Shown one piece after another: positions 26,003 to 34,466 of a stretch of DNA of 64,000 nucleotides; position 1 is the stretch's first letter, and every line of letters starts with the position of its first letter. Location of the stretch: positions 7,796,501 through 7,860,500 of the forward strand of contig NZ_CP166850.1 in the NCBI RefSeq assembly GCF_041346945.1, given 5' to 3'. This DNA comes from Amycolatopsis sp. cg9 (lineage in GTDB: Bacteria > Actinomycetota > Actinomycetes > Mycobacteriales > Pseudonocardiaceae). Under the pieces are notes generated by a model, which saw only the letters and a program-made list of their open reading frames with translations, had not been told where the DNA came from and ran no database searches. The position numbers and the translations under genes were made by a program.

Positions 26003-26591
26003 TCCCCACGCGTCGAAACCGCTGCGCGCCGACGCCCGCCGCAACCGCGCGCGCGTGCTGGAAGCCGCCGAGAGCGTGTTCGCCGCCAAGGGCACCGGCG
26101 CGCCCACCGAAGAGGTCGCGCGCGCCGCCGGGGTCGGCATCGGCACGGTGTTCCGGCACTTCCCGACGAAGGAAGCGCTGCTCGAAGCGGTGCTCTACGC
26201 CCGCCTGCACCGGTTCGTCGACGAGGCCGAGGCCGCCGTCGCGGCGGAGTCCGCGGATCCGGGCGCCGCGTTCTTCACGTTCCTGACCAGCTGGATCGAG
26301 ATGTCGAGCGCGAAGAACGCGTACTTCGAAGCGCTCACCGCGGCCGGGGTCACCGTCCCGGTGTCGAAGTCCGACATCGGCGCCCGCCTGATGGAGTCCC
26401 TCGGCGTGCTGCTTTCCCGTGCGCAGGGCGCGGGCGCGGTGCGCGAGGACCTCGTCGTCGGGGAGCTGATCACGGTGATCATCGGGGTGGCGCGGGCCGC
26501 CGAGTACGCCGGCCCGGACGCGCGGCTGCGCGACCGGGCCGTGACGATCCTGTTCGACGGCCTCCGCCCGTCAGCGGGGGAGCGGCGCTGA
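25983..26591 (+). CDS. TetR family transcriptional regulator
   Basis: 202 aa from GTG 25983, overlapping the SRPBCC gene by 20 bp. HTH about residues 20-65 (APTEEVARAAGVGIGTVFRHFPTKEAL). The C-terminal domain is of the common TetR_C type (SBT-like: RDRAVTILFDGLRP ending). Possibly co-transcribed with the VOC-arsR operon. Its 3' end overlaps the convergent SGNH hydrolase by 21 bp. Targets not evident. Confidence 0.9.
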   Translation: MNPATADPHASKPLRADARRNRARVLEAAESVFAAKGTGAPTEEVARAAGVGIGTVFRHFPTKEALLEAVLYARLHRFVDEAEAAVAAESADPGAAFFTFLTSWIEMSSAKNAYFEALTAAGVTVPVSKSDIGARLMESLGVLLSRAQGAGAVREDLVVGELITVIIGVARAAEYAGPDARLRDRAVTILFDGLRPSAGERR

Positions 26592-27347
26592 CGCGACCGG
26601 CTCCAGCGTCGGGCGCTTCGCGGTGAGCGTGTCGCCGGAGGACTCGCCCCGCAACCGGCGGCGCACCCACGGCAGCGCGTGCTCCTGCGCCCACCGCAGG
26701 TTCTCGCTCCGCCGGGCGGCGGAGGTCAGCACCGCACGCGGCCCCAGCTCGGCCGCGGTCAGCGGGTGGTCGACACCGAGGGCGGCCAGCACCGCGATGG
26801 CGACCTCGGTGTGGCCGTGGGCGTTGAGGTGCAGGCGGTCCGGGGCCCACCGCCGCCGGTCCCGCAGCTGCCGCATCGCCCACATGTCCACCAGCAGCGC
26901 CCCGTGCTTCGCGGCGATGGCGCGCACGAACTCGTTGTAGATCGCGACCCGGCCGCGCATCTTGCGGAAGAGCGCGTCCTCCACACCGTCGACGCCGGTG
27001 AAGAGCACCAGCCGGGCGCCGGTGGCGCGGATCCGCGCGACGGCGACCTCGTAATCGACCATCAGCGCGTCGATGTCGACCTTGGGCCGCATGAGGTCGT
27101 TGCCGCCGGCGTAGAGGGTGACGAGGTCGGGCGCCATGGCCAGAGCGGGCTCGAGCTGCTCGGCCAGGATCTGCGGCAGCAGCTTGCCCCGGATCGCGAG
27201 GTTGGCGTACCGGAAATCTTCATCGCGCGCGGCGAGCTGTTCGGCGACGCGGTCGGCCCAGCCGCGGACGCCGTTCGGGTAGCCGGGATCGTCGTCGCCG
27301 ACACCTTCGGTGAACGAGTCCCCCAGGGCCACTAAGCGCTTGCTCAT
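26571..27347 (-). CDS. SGNH/GDSL family hydrolase
   Basis: 258 aa. All four blocks are visible: I ALGDSFTEGVGD (nucleophile Ser11), II a Gly in AIRGKLL, III YAGGNDLM (Asn), V PDRLHLNAHGH (Asp and His). Cytoplasmic, no signal peptide. Family enzymes are esterases, lipases or acyl-transfer enzymes; the substrate is unknown. Monocistronic; the 5' flank borders the less GC-rich TIR patch. Confidence 0.92.
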   Translation of the reverse strand: MSKRLVALGDSFTEGVGDDDPGYPNGVRGWADRVAEQLAARDEDFRYANLAIRGKLLPQILAEQLEPALAMAPDLVTLYAGGNDLMRPKVDIDALMVDYEVAVARIRATGARLVLFTGVDGVEDALFRKMRGRVAIYNEFVRAIAAKHGALLVDMWAMRQLRDRRRWAPDRLHLNAHGHTEVAIAVLAALGVDHPLTAAELGPRAVLTSAARRSENLRWAQEHALPWVRRRLRGESSGDTLTAKRPTLEPVASAPLPR

Positions 27348-27495
27348 GTCTGCAGTCTAAGCAGGCCTGTCGGCCGTCCCGCAACACGGCTCCCGCATGA
27401 CGGTCCAGGGTCCCGATCGGCCGTAACAATCAGCGAGGCTGAGCCGAATCCATGTCGTGGCAGTCGTGTGCCGACGCCATGGAGGGTGGAGCTTG

Positions 27496-28263
27496 ATGGG
27501 CGAAATCGAATACGGGCCGGTACTGGTGAGGACATCGCGGTCGACTTGGAGAGTCGGCTACTACGATGATGACGAGTACGATGATGATCGCGAACTCGCG
27601 GTCGTGTATTACTCCGAGCCACCATTTTCGGATGCCGGTTACACCATGGTTCCGCATTCGCAAATTTCTCCGGTGGACACCGATTCGCTGTGGAAGCGCG
27701 TGGAGAAGCTTCGAAAGGTCAAGTCCGATGCGTACTACGCACGCGCCCGAGGCAAGCGACCTTCGGTTTCGTTCAAGAAGCCGTACGAGGTTTCGATGGA
27801 GCTTTCCCTGATCAACTCCCTGCTGGCCGATCGGATGATCAGCGCCCGCATGAACGAGGGGCGCGTCGGCAGGAGTCGAAAGATCTTCATCTGCTATTCG
27901 TCGACAGACCGGGAGCTGGCGACGTGACTGTCGGTCGACCTCGCTAACCTGGGTCACGTGCCATGGCTGGACGAATGGCAGATCAAAGCAGGTGACTCGA
28001 TTCCGAACAAGGTTTCACGCGGGATCGACGAATGTGACTACCTACTCGTGCTCCTCAGTCCCATTTCCGTCGGATCCGGCTGGGTGGAACGTGAGTGGTC
28101 GACAAAATACTGGACCGAGGTGGAAAGTGGTGAAATTTGCGTAATTCCGGTTTTGCTCGAAGATTGCGCAGTGCCTGCACTGCTTCGCACCAAGAAATAC
28201 GCGGATTTCCGAGCGGACTACGCCAGCGGCTTGGAGCAGATTGTCGATTCCCTGTTGAACTGA
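27496..28263 (+). pseudogene. TIR-domain protein interrupted by one in-frame TGA
   Basis: Codons 1-143 encode an unassigned N-terminal region (acidic YYDDDEYDDD, then SLWKRVEKLRKVKSDAYYARARGKRPSVSF) and the TIR opening RKIFICYSSTDRELAT. A TGA follows at 27925-27927, and the same frame continues with LSVDLANLGHVPWLDEWQIKAGDSI, DECDYLLVLLSPISVGSGWVERE to the natural stop at 28263. The whole is a standard TIR_2 fold, including the WxxxEW catalytic Glu region of NADase TIRs. TGA falls where charged residues are usual; a CGA-to-TGA change is the simplest cause. ATG 27496 has GGTGGAG before it. The gene is clearly less GC-rich than its neighbours, suggesting transfer. It could be dead, or produced by readthrough. 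Confidence 0.8.
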
Positions 28264-28278
28264 GGTCGACAGCCCTCG

Positions 28279-28788
28279 TCAGGCGCTGACCTGCCGGGCC
28301 CGGTGGTCGGCGACGTGCACCCGGGTCGCGCACCGCGTCGAGCAGAACCGCCGCCTGCCGTTGCGGGAGGTGTCGACGTAGGCCGTCTCGCAGCCCTCGC
28401 GACCGCAGATCCCGAGCCGGTCCGGGGCCTCGCACACCAGGTGCGCGAGGCCGCCCGCGGTGTAGGCGCGAACCCGGCCGACCGGTCCGGCGTCCGCCGC
28501 CGAGTAGTGCAGGTGGGGCGGCTTGCCGTCGTGGGTGGTGATGTACGGGCGGCACGCGGCTTCACCGAGCAGCGTGTTGACCAGCTCCGGCCGGTCCACC
28601 GGGTCGGCAACGAACACCGGCCGCAGCTGCTCGGCCCACGCCCCGATCCGCTCGGCTTCGTCGTCGGTCAGCGCCTTGATCGCCATGCCGTTGCGGACCA
28701 TGCCGTCGAGGAGCTCGCTCGCCGAGCCCGCGTTCACCAGGTCGGCGGCCACGAGTGCCGCCGGGCCGCCGTAAGGGTTGAAGTGCAC
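28279..28788 (-). CDS. CGNR zinc-finger regulator (ABATE domain protein)
   Basis: 169 aa. The C-terminal motif CGREGCETAYVDTSRNGRRRF followed by CSTRC is the CGNR-type zinc finger (here C-G-x2-x-C ... NGRRRFCS). The N-terminal stress-induced ABATE domain covers about 1-120 (NPYGGPAALVAADLVNAG). Family members are putative transcription regulators that often affect drug response. Divergent from a small zinc ribbon gene with only 26 bp between starts. Confidence 0.9.
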   Translation of the reverse strand: MHFNPYGGPAALVAADLVNAGSASELLDGMVRNGMAIKALTDDEAERIGAWAEQLRPVFVADPVDRPELVNTLLGEAACRPYITTHDGKPPHLHYSAADAGPVGRVRAYTAGGLAHLVCEAPDRLGICGREGCETAYVDTSRNGRRRFCSTRCATRVHVADHRARQVSA

Positions 28789-28814
28789 TAAGTCATTACA
28801 GCACGATCGGGGGC

Positions 28815-28979
28815 ATGGACGTCAACCGTTGCCCCCGCTGCGGCTGGCCGCTCGCCGAACTGCCGGCGACCGCGGCCCAGCGCGCTTCCCACCGGCTCGA
28901 CTACGTGCGCTGCGTCTGCGGCAGCTGGCTCGCCCGGCTCGACGGCGAAGTCGTCGGCGCCACCCGGCCGGCCCGGTGA
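28815..28979 (+). CDS. Small zinc-ribbon protein (54 aa)
   Basis: 54 aa with two CxxC-type knuckles: CPRCGW (residues 6-11) and CVCGSW (33-38), spaced for one zinc ion. ATG 28815 follows GGGGG about 4 nt upstream. Codon use is typical of the genome (third-position G/C). It ends 1 bp before the convergent recombinase gene stop. Function unknown; mini zinc ribbons may bind nucleic acid or protein. Confidence 0.65.
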   Translation: MDVNRCPRCGWPLAELPATAAQRASHRLDYVRCVCGSWLARLDGEVVGATRPAR

Positions 28980-28980
28980 C

Positions 28981-30024
28981 TCAGAGGTCGAGCACGCCCG
29001 CCGCGTTGTCGTTCCACTGGTCGACCCGGCGGATGTACTCGTAGAGCGCGCGGCTGCCGCGCACCCAGCGGCCCTGGTCGGCGATGGCGAGGTCGTCCGC
29101 GCCGGCCCGGCGCGCCTCGGTCGCGAACCCGGACCGCAGGGAGTGCCCGGTCACCGGGTACGGCAGGCCCGCCCGGACCCCGGCCCGGGTGAGGATCTGG
29201 TTGACGCCGGTGGTGCTCAGCGCCGGTTCGCCGACGTTGCCGTGCCGGTCGACCCGGCGGAACGCGGGCCCGTCGGCGATCCCGGCACCCGAGCGCCAGG
29301 CGTGCCAGGCCCGCACCGGGTCGGTCTCGGGGCTCTCGCGCCGCGGGACGACCATGTCGCCGGTGCTCTTGCCGTGCCGCACCGTCACCGCCAGCCCCCG
29401 GTCGTCGACCGGCTCGACGTCGGTGACCAGCAGGTTCGCCAGGTCCGAACAGCGCGCGGCGATCGGGAACCCGATCAGCAGCATCGCCCGGTCGCGGGCA
29501 CCGGCCAGCGTGTCCGGGCAGGCGCGCGACATCGCCCGCAGGTCGGCGAGGGTCACCATGGTCGCCTTGCCCCGCCCGCGCTGGACGCCCTCCCTGGCCA
29601 GCCGCTGCCGGTAGCCCTTCAACGCCCGCCAGGCGGCGCGGCTCGCTTCGGGATCGACGACGACCTTGTGGTGCCGCAGCCCGGCGAGCGCCCCGGTGAG
29701 CCGCCGCTCGATCGTCGACGGCGCCGCCGGGGCGGCCAGCTCGGGCACCTCGGGCACCGCGCGTTCGTCCGGACGCAGCGTGCGGCCGCGTTCGAGCCAC
29801 ACGACGAACCCGGTCAGCGCACCGATCGTCGCCGACAGCGGCGGGATCCCGGCCTCGGCGGTGTAGTCCTGCCACACCTGCCAGTCCTGCGCGTAGGCCT
29901 TGAGCGTGTTGGGCGGCCGCTGCCCGTCGACGTGCCGGGCCGCGGCTTCGTCCAGCAGCGCGAGCCGATCCCGCGGACTGGCGGCGGCGAGATCGGCGTC
30001 GGTCAGCGGTTGCAGGTCGGGCAC
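28981..30024 (-). CDS. Tyrosine recombinase/site-specific integrase
   Basis: 347 aa. N-terminal SAM-like core-binding domain (about 25-135) and C-terminal catalytic domain. Catalytic residues: Arg in FPIAARCSDL, Lys in VRHGKSTGD, HxxR in GHSLRSGFATEA, a Trp in place of the second His (QGRWVRGS), and Tyr in ALYEYIRR. It ends 1 bp after the mini zinc ribbon. No tRNA or obvious attachment repeat is seen beside it, so its element, if any, is unclear. It lies 0.7 kb from the TIR patch. Confidence 0.9.
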   Translation of the reverse strand: MPDLQPLTDADLAAASPRDRLALLDEAAARHVDGQRPPNTLKAYAQDWQVWQDYTAEAGIPPLSATIGALTGFVVWLERGRTLRPDERAVPEVPELAAPAAPSTIERRLTGALAGLRHHKVVVDPEASRAAWRALKGYRQRLAREGVQRGRGKATMVTLADLRAMSRACPDTLAGARDRAMLLIGFPIAARCSDLANLLVTDVEPVDDRGLAVTVRHGKSTGDMVVPRRESPETDPVRAWHAWRSGAGIADGPAFRRVDRHGNVGEPALSTTGVNQILTRAGVRAGLPYPVTGHSLRSGFATEARRAGADDLAIADQGRWVRGSRALYEYIRRVDQWNDNAAGVLDL

Positions 30025-30033
30025 GCGCCGAGG

Positions 30034-30825
30034 TTACGGGATGTCGATCTCCGCGGGCAGGAACCGGTCCAGGGCGTCGGCCACCTCATCGGGGCGTTCC
30101 AGGGTCTGGATGTGCGGGGCGCCGGGAACGACCTCCAGCTTCGCGCCGCCGCCGATCCGTGCGGCGACGGCGGCCATGCCGTCGATGGTGATCGACGCGT
30201 CGGCCTCGCCGGCGAGCGCCAGGGCCGGCGCCGGGAAGCCGCGCAGCCGCTGGTAGACGTCGAGATCGCGGTAGCCGCGCCAGATCGACGCCCACGTGAC
30301 CGGGTCGAACGAGGCGACGCACTCGCGGGCGTAGCGCACGCCTTCGGTGTCGGCTTCGAGCGCGGCCGCGGTGAACCACCGCTCCAGTGTCGGCCCGACC
30401 AGCGGTCCCATGCCGCCGGCCTCGGCGGTCCGCGCGCGCTCCTCGAACGCCGCGGGCACCGGCCGGTCCGGCGCGCCCAGCAGGGCAAGCGAGGCGAAGC
30501 GGCCGGGCGCGGCGACGGCGGCGGTCTGCGCGATCGCCCCGCCCAGCGACAGCCCGGCGATGTGGGCCATGCCCAGCTCGAGCGCGTCGAGCACGGCCAC
30601 GAGGTCGGCACCGGCGGCGGCCATGGTGAACGGCAGCGGCGCGCCGGCGGCGGAGCCGTGCCCGCGGACGTCGTAGGCGAACACCCGCCGCCCGGCCGCG
30701 AGCCGGTCGAGCACCGGGTCCCACGTGCGGCGGTCCAAGGCCAGGGAGTGCACGAGCAGCACGGCGGGCCCGTGGGTACCGCGGGTGGTCACGGTGGTTT
30801 CGTGGTCGGACGCGCGAATCCTCAT
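30034..30825 (-). CDS. Alpha/beta hydrolase (enol-lactonase-like)
   Basis: 263 aa from ATG 30825 (ribosome site AAGG 3 nt further up is weak). Triad: nucleophile Ser in AGLSLGGAIAQ, acid Asp in GEADASITI, His in PGAPHIQTLERP. The oxyanion loop is HSLALDRRTW. Similar to 3-oxoadipate enol-lactonase PcaD and to many unspecific esterases. Divergent from the first YciI/ECF42 module, whose promoter lies in the 106-bp gap. Confidence 0.9.
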   Translation of the reverse strand: MRIRASDHETTVTTRGTHGPAVLLVHSLALDRRTWDPVLDRLAAGRRVFAYDVRGHGSAAGAPLPFTMAAAGADLVAVLDALELGMAHIAGLSLGGAIAQTAAVAAPGRFASLALLGAPDRPVPAAFEERARTAEAGGMGPLVGPTLERWFTAAALEADTEGVRYARECVASFDPVTWASIWRGYRDLDVYQRLRGFPAPALALAGEADASITIDGMAAVAARIGGGAKLEVVPGAPHIQTLERPDEVADALDRFLPAEIDIP

Positions 30826-30872
30826 GCCTTGATCTTCCTTCCGGCGGCAACGCAAAATCCGTGCCGGGACGC

Positions 30873-30901
30873 TGTCGATCCGCCCGGACCCCGTTCGTAT
30901 C
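30873..30901 (+). promoter_or_regulatory. ECF42-type sigma promoter, copy 1
   Basis: TGTCGA (30873-30878), 17-bp spacer ending CCCGTT, then CGTATC (30896-30901). It lies 30 bp before the YciI gene. The same layout recurs at 39692-39720 and 38426-38454 on the other strand. As I recall, published ECF42 promoters have TGTCGA in the -35 region and a CG-rich -10. Confidence 0.75.
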
Positions 30902-30931
30902 AGCGGTGAAGACACCACCGAGGAGGACGAC

Positions 30932-31276
30932 GTGAAGCACTACCTGCTCAGCATCTACCAGCCCGACGGCCCCACCCCGCCGCCGGAGGTGCTCGACGAG
31001 GTCATGAAGAAGCTCGACGCCCTCAACGCCGACCTCAAGGCGGCCGGGGCGTGGGTGTTCGCCGGTGGCCTGCACCCGCCGTCGACCGCCACCGTGCTGC
31101 GGGCCGCCGACGGCGACACCCTCGTCACCGACGGTCCCTACGCCGAGGGCAAGGAACACCTCGGCGGGTTCACCATCATCACCGCCCCCGACCTCGACGC
31201 GGCCCTCGCCTGGGGCGGGCGCCTCGCCGACGCCGTGGCGCCGCTGCCGGTCGAGGTGCGACCGTTCAGCGGATGA
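30932..31276 (+). CDS. YciI family (DGPF) protein
   Basis: 114 aa from GTG 30932, with GAGGAGG 7 nt upstream. The signature [15 protein letters not shown] is the DGPF motif (here DGPYAE). The fold is ferredoxin-like dimeric; function is unknown, but DGPF genes are the standard partners of ECF42 sigma factors. ATGA overlap with the sigma gene. Preceded by an ECF42-type promoter, so it is probably autoregulated with its sigma factor. Confidence 0.92.
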   Translation: MKHYLLSIYQPDGPTPPPEVLDEVMKKLDALNADLKAAGAWVFAGGLHPPSTATVLRAADGDTLVTDGPYAEGKEHLGGFTIITAPDLDAALAWGGRLADAVAPLPVEVRPFSG

Positions 31277-32469
31277 GGATCGAGGACGTCTACGCCGCCG
31301 AGTACGGGCGCGCGGTGTCGGTCCTGGTGCGGGTCTTCGGGGACATCGACGTCGCCGAAGAGGCCGTGCAGGACGCGTTCGCCGAGGCCGTCCGGCGGTG
31401 GCCGGCCGCCGGGCTCCCGCCGAGCCCGGCGGGCTGGATCATCACCACCGCCCGCAACCGGGCCGTCGACCGCCTGCGCCGGGAAGCCGCGCGGGCGGAC
31501 AAGCACGCCCAGGCGGCGCTGACGCACGCCGACACCGAGCCCGTGGAGGAGGGCGCCGTGCCCGACGAACGGCTCCGGCTGATCTTCACCTGCTGCCACC
31601 CGGCGCTGGCCCGCGCCACCCAGGTCGCGCTGACGCTGCGGCTGCTCGGCGGCCTGAGCACGACCGAGATCGCGGCCGCGTTCCTGGTCCCCGAGCCGAC
31701 GATGGCCCAGCGGATCGTCCGCGCGAAGAACAAGATCCGCGACGCCGGCATCCCGTACCGCGTCCCCCAGGACGCCGACCTCCCCGCGCGGCTGTCGGGG
31801 GTGCTGGGCGTGCTGTACCTGATCTTCAACGAGGGCTACGCGGCCAGCACCGGCGACCACCTGGTCCGCGACGACCTGTGCACCGAGGCGATCTGGCTCA
31901 CCCGCGCACTGGCCGGGCTGATGCCCGACGAGCCGGAGGTCTGGGGCCTGCTGGCGTTGCTGCTGCTCAGCCACTCACGCCGAGCCGCGCGAACCACCCC
32001 GGACGGCGACCTGGTGCTGCTGGCCGACCAGGACCGCTCCCGCTGGGACGCGGCGCTGATCACCGAGGGTCAGGACATCGTCCGCCGCTGCCTGCGCCGC
32101 AACCAGCCGGGCCCCTACCAGGTCCAGGCGGCGATCCAGGCCGTCCACAGCGACGCACCGACCGATTGGGCGCAGGTCAGAGCGCTGTACGACCAGCTCC
32201 TGGCGATCACGCCGACGCCGGTGGTGGCCTTGAACCGGGCGGTCGCGGTCACCGAGGTCGATGGCCCGGCGGCGGGGCTGGCCTTGGTCGAGGCGCTCGA
32301 ACTTCCGCGTTTCGGGCTGTACCACGCGATCCGCGCGGACCTCCTGGACCGGCTGGGCCGCCCGGGGGAGGCGGCCGAGGCGTACACGACGGCGATCGAG
32401 CTCACGGGGAACGGTCCCGAGCGGGAGCTTCTGCGGCGCAAACTCGCCGCCTCCGGGCGTCTCGGGTAG
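31273..32469 (+). CDS. ECF42-type RNA polymerase sigma factor with C-terminal TPR-like extension
   Basis: 398 aa, about twice a usual ECF factor. Sigma-2 region about 5-75 ([26 protein letters not shown], then [15 protein letters not shown]), sigma-4 about 105-160 ([34 protein letters not shown]). The remaining 230 residues are the conserved ECF42 extension ([41 protein letters not shown]), thought to replace an anti-sigma factor in control. Second gene of the YciI operon. Confidence 0.94.
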   Translation: MRIEDVYAAEYGRAVSVLVRVFGDIDVAEEAVQDAFAEAVRRWPAAGLPPSPAGWIITTARNRAVDRLRREAARADKHAQAALTHADTEPVEEGAVPDERLRLIFTCCHPALARATQVALTLRLLGGLSTTEIAAAFLVPEPTMAQRIVRAKNKIRDAGIPYRVPQDADLPARLSGVLGVLYLIFNEGYAASTGDHLVRDDLCTEAIWLTRALAGLMPDEPEVWGLLALLLLSHSRRAARTTPDGDLVLLADQDRSRWDAALITEGQDIVRRCLRRNQPGPYQVQAAIQAVHSDAPTDWAQVRALYDQLLAITPTPVVALNRAVAVTEVDGPAAGLALVEALELPRFGLYHAIRADLLDRLGRPGEAAEAYTTAIELTGNGPERELLRRKLAASGRLG

Positions 32470-32510
32470 GCACCCAGTTTTCGACGGGCCGATTCGGCCT
32501 CCAGGCGGTT

Positions 32511-32544
32511 CTGGGTTGGGATATGTGACCTTATCCCAACCCAG
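32511..32544. terminator. 13-bp perfect inverted repeat after the sigma gene
   Basis: CTGGGTTGGGATA, an 8-nt loop, then TATCCCAACCCAG. A stable hairpin 42 bp after the sigma stop, probably the operon terminator, though the right flank lacks a T-run. It also begins a less GC-rich 110-bp stretch with further dyads in front of the next gene. Confidence 0.65.
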
Positions 32545-32619
32545 AGACAGCTGTCAGTATCTTTAGATTTAGAACAGCTGCTTCTAGTTCTACTCAGAAG
32601 CTTTGATAGGGTCCTGATC
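32545..32619 (+). promoter_or_regulatory. Promoter region with nested dyads before the zinc/coiled-coil gene
   Basis: GACAGCTGTC (32546-32555) is a perfect palindrome, and GCTTCT/AGAAGC arms (32580-32585, 32596-32601) flank a 10-nt loop. TAGGGT (32607-32612) is a -10 box 7 nt before ATG 32620, predicting a leaderless mRNA. The stretch is much more AT-rich than the flanks. Looks like a site for an autoregulatory DNA-binding protein. Confidence 0.5.
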
Positions 32620-33672
32620 ATGACGGAAGACGCTGGTCAGATCCGGGTTTGCGAGTACCGGCGATGCGGGGCACCGCTGCCGCCCGCGGTGGGGCGGGGA
32701 AGCCGGGCTCGGTTCTGCCAGGACGGGAAGACCTGGGGGCGGCGGAACCTCAGCTGCCGGGACGCCGAGGCCGTGCTGGCGGACGCCGAGTCGCTGCGGG
32801 AGAGCGATACCGAGCTGGACGACACCGCCGTCACCGCGCTCGCCGGTCAGGTCGATCGGGTGCTCGAACCGGCTCGCGGGCTCGTGGAGACGCTCACGAC
32901 GCTGCGCCACCAGCTCGAGGCGACCACCGCCGCCGCGCTCGCCGAGCGGGATGCGGCGCTGGCCGAGGCCGATGACCACCGGCTGCAGCGCGGGCGGGCC
33001 GAAGCCGCCGCGGCTCAAGACCGGGACGAGGCCGAATCGGCCGTCGCGGCAGCGCAAGCCGCCGAGAAGGAGAAGGACGCCGCGCTCCGGGAGCGGGATG
33101 AGGAGAGCGCGGCCCGGCGTGCCGCCGTGCAGGAGCAGCGGCGGGCCGAGGGTCAGCTGGCCGCCGTCCGCGACGAACTCGCCCGTGTCGCCGACCGCGC
33201 CGATGCCTCCGCGGCTCTGGCCGGCGAACGCGCCGCGGCGATCGCCACCCTGACCGCCGAACTCGCAGCCGCGCGGGCCGCCGTCGACGAGGAACGCGGC
33301 CGCGGTCAGGCTGCCGCGGCGCGGACCGAAGCCGCCGAAAGCCGTGCGGATGCCGTCCAGGCGCGCCTCGACGCCGCCCGCGACGAACACGCCAAGGCTG
33401 TTGCGGCGCAAGAGGATCGCGCCCGGGCCGATGCCGAACGGCTGCGGGCCGGGTTCGACCAGCGGCTCGGTGAACTGCAGGCCGCCCACGAGCAGACCGT
33501 CCGGTCGATGCACGAGACCACGACGAATCTGGGCGCCGAACTGCGCACGGCGCTGGGCCGCGGTGACGAGGCTGAGCGCGAGCTGGCCCGGGTGCTCACC
33601 GTCCTGCGCGAGACGCCTGAGCTCCCCGAAACACTTAAGCAGTTACTTGACCAATCGGGCGAGCGAGCCTAA
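32620..33672 (+). CDS. Zinc-finger plus long coiled-coil protein, unknown function
   Basis: 350 aa. Residues 11-46 carry C-x4-C-G-x2-L-P ... GRGSRARFC, then a conserved QDGKTWGRRNLSC: a probable zinc site. From about residue 60 to 330 it is one Ala/Glu/Arg-rich coiled coil (heptads such as ERDAALAEADDHRLQRGRAE in pieces). The layout, a small N-terminal DNA-binding-like head plus long alanine-rich coil, recalls KfrA-type plasmid proteins, but no sequence match is claimed. Not recognised as a named family. The 3' end lies 9 bp before an arsR start, inside that gene's promoter. Confidence 0.7.
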   Translation: MTEDAGQIRVCEYRRCGAPLPPAVGRGSRARFCQDGKTWGRRNLSCRDAEAVLADAESLRESDTELDDTAVTALAGQVDRVLEPARGLVETLTTLRHQLEATTAAALAERDAALAEADDHRLQRGRAEAAAAQDRDEAESAVAAAQAAEKEKDAALRERDEESAARRAAVQEQRRAEGQLAAVRDELARVADRADASAALAGERAAAIATLTAELAAARAAVDEERGRGQAAAARTEAAESRADAVQARLDAARDEHAKAVAAQEDRARADAERLRAGFDQRLGELQAAHEQTVRSMHETTTNLGAELRTALGRGDEAERELARVLTVLRETPELPETLKQLLDQSGERA

Positions 33673-33689
33673 CTTAAGTACATGCTTAA
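33633..33689 (+). promoter_or_regulatory. arsR-SRPBCC promoter with ACTTAAG repeats
   Basis: -35 TTGACC (33647-33652), 17-bp spacer, -10 TAACTT (33670-33675); transcription would start at A of ATG 33682 (leaderless). ACTTAAG occurs at 33633-33639 and 33672-33678, and TTAAG-N6-CTTAA (33674-33689) straddles the start. These dyads over the -10 and start are the expected ArsR operator. It lies within the 3' end of the coiled-coil gene. Confidence 0.65.
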
Positions 33690-34029
33690 CCATGATGAGT
33701 CGCTGGACCTGGTGTTCCGCGCCCTGGGCGACCGGACGCGGCGGGCGCTGGTGGAGCGGCTCGTGCGCGGTCCGGCGTCGGTCAGTGAGCTGGCCGAGCC
33801 GCTGACCATGTCGCTGGCCGCGGTCGTGCAGCACCTCCAGGTGCTGGAGGCCGCGGGGATCGTGCGGTCGGAGAAGGTCGGCCGCGTCCGCACCTGCCGG
33901 ATCGAACCGGCGGTGCTGCGCGCCGGCGAGCACTGGCTGGGACGGCAGCGCACCACGTGGGAAGGCAGGCTCGACCGGCTCGGTGACTTCCTCGCCGGGC
34001 CGGAGACCCCGGAAGGGAGCACGTCATGA
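33682..34029 (+). CDS. ArsR family transcriptional repressor
   Basis: 115 aa. Winged helix: FRALGDRTRRALVERLVRGPASVSELAE, recognition helix MSLAAVVQHLQVLEAAGIV, wing EKVGRVRTCRI. No metal-binding cysteines. ATGA overlap with a downstream AHSA1-type SRPBCC gene. Probably represses its own promoter via ACTTAAG elements. Second of three ArsR/SRPBCC modules in this window. Confidence 0.93.
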   Translation: MLNHDESLDLVFRALGDRTRRALVERLVRGPASVSELAEPLTMSLAAVVQHLQVLEAAGIVRSEKVGRVRTCRIEPAVLRAGEHWLGRQRTTWEGRLDRLGDFLAGPETPEGSTS

Positions 34030-34457
34030 CCGTCAAGCACGCCACCTTCACCCTCGAACGCACCTACCCCGCGCCGCCGGAGCGGGTGTTCGCCGCCTGG
34101 GCGGACCCGGCCGCGAAGGCCCGCTGGTTCGTCCCCGACGGCACGCACACCCTGGACTTCCGCGTCGGCGGCACGGAAACCGTCGACGCACTCGGCCCGG
34201 ACGAGACGAAGTTGAGCGTCACCTCGACCTACCACGACATCGTGCCGGCGCGGCGGATCGTCTACGCCACGACGCTGAGCGGCGGCAACGCGCTCGCCAC
34301 GGTCTCGATCACGACGGTCGAGCTGGCCGCCGAAGCAGACGGCACCCGGCTGGTGCTGACCGAGCAGGGCACCTACCTCGACGGTGCCGAGGAACCGGAG
34401 TGGCGCGAGCGGGGCACGGGCGACTGGCTCGACCGGCTGGGCGAGACGCTGAAGTGA
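34026..34457 (+). CDS. SRPBCC/AHSA1 domain protein
   Basis: 143 aa. Typical START-like opening TLERTYPAPPERVFAAWADPAAKARWF and closing helix RGTGDWLDRLGETL. Role unknown; ligand-binding pocket predicted. Translationally coupled to arsR through ATGA overlap. Ends 10 bp before the convergent AraC gene stop. Confidence 0.92.
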   Translation: MTVKHATFTLERTYPAPPERVFAAWADPAAKARWFVPDGTHTLDFRVGGTETVDALGPDETKLSVTSTYHDIVPARRIVYATTLSGGNALATVSITTVELAAEADGTRLVLTEQGTYLDGAEEPEWRERGTGDWLDRLGETLK

Positions 34458-34466
34458 CCGCCGCGC

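Noticed and set aside
27925..27927. Selenocysteine or programmed recoding at the TIR TGA
   Set aside because: No stem-loop typical of a selenocysteine insertion element was noticed and the position is usually a charged residue; a plain nonsense change is simpler.
28979..30033. Attachment sites of an integrated element at the first recombinase gene
   Set aside because: No tRNA gene and no direct repeats flanking the region were found by eye.
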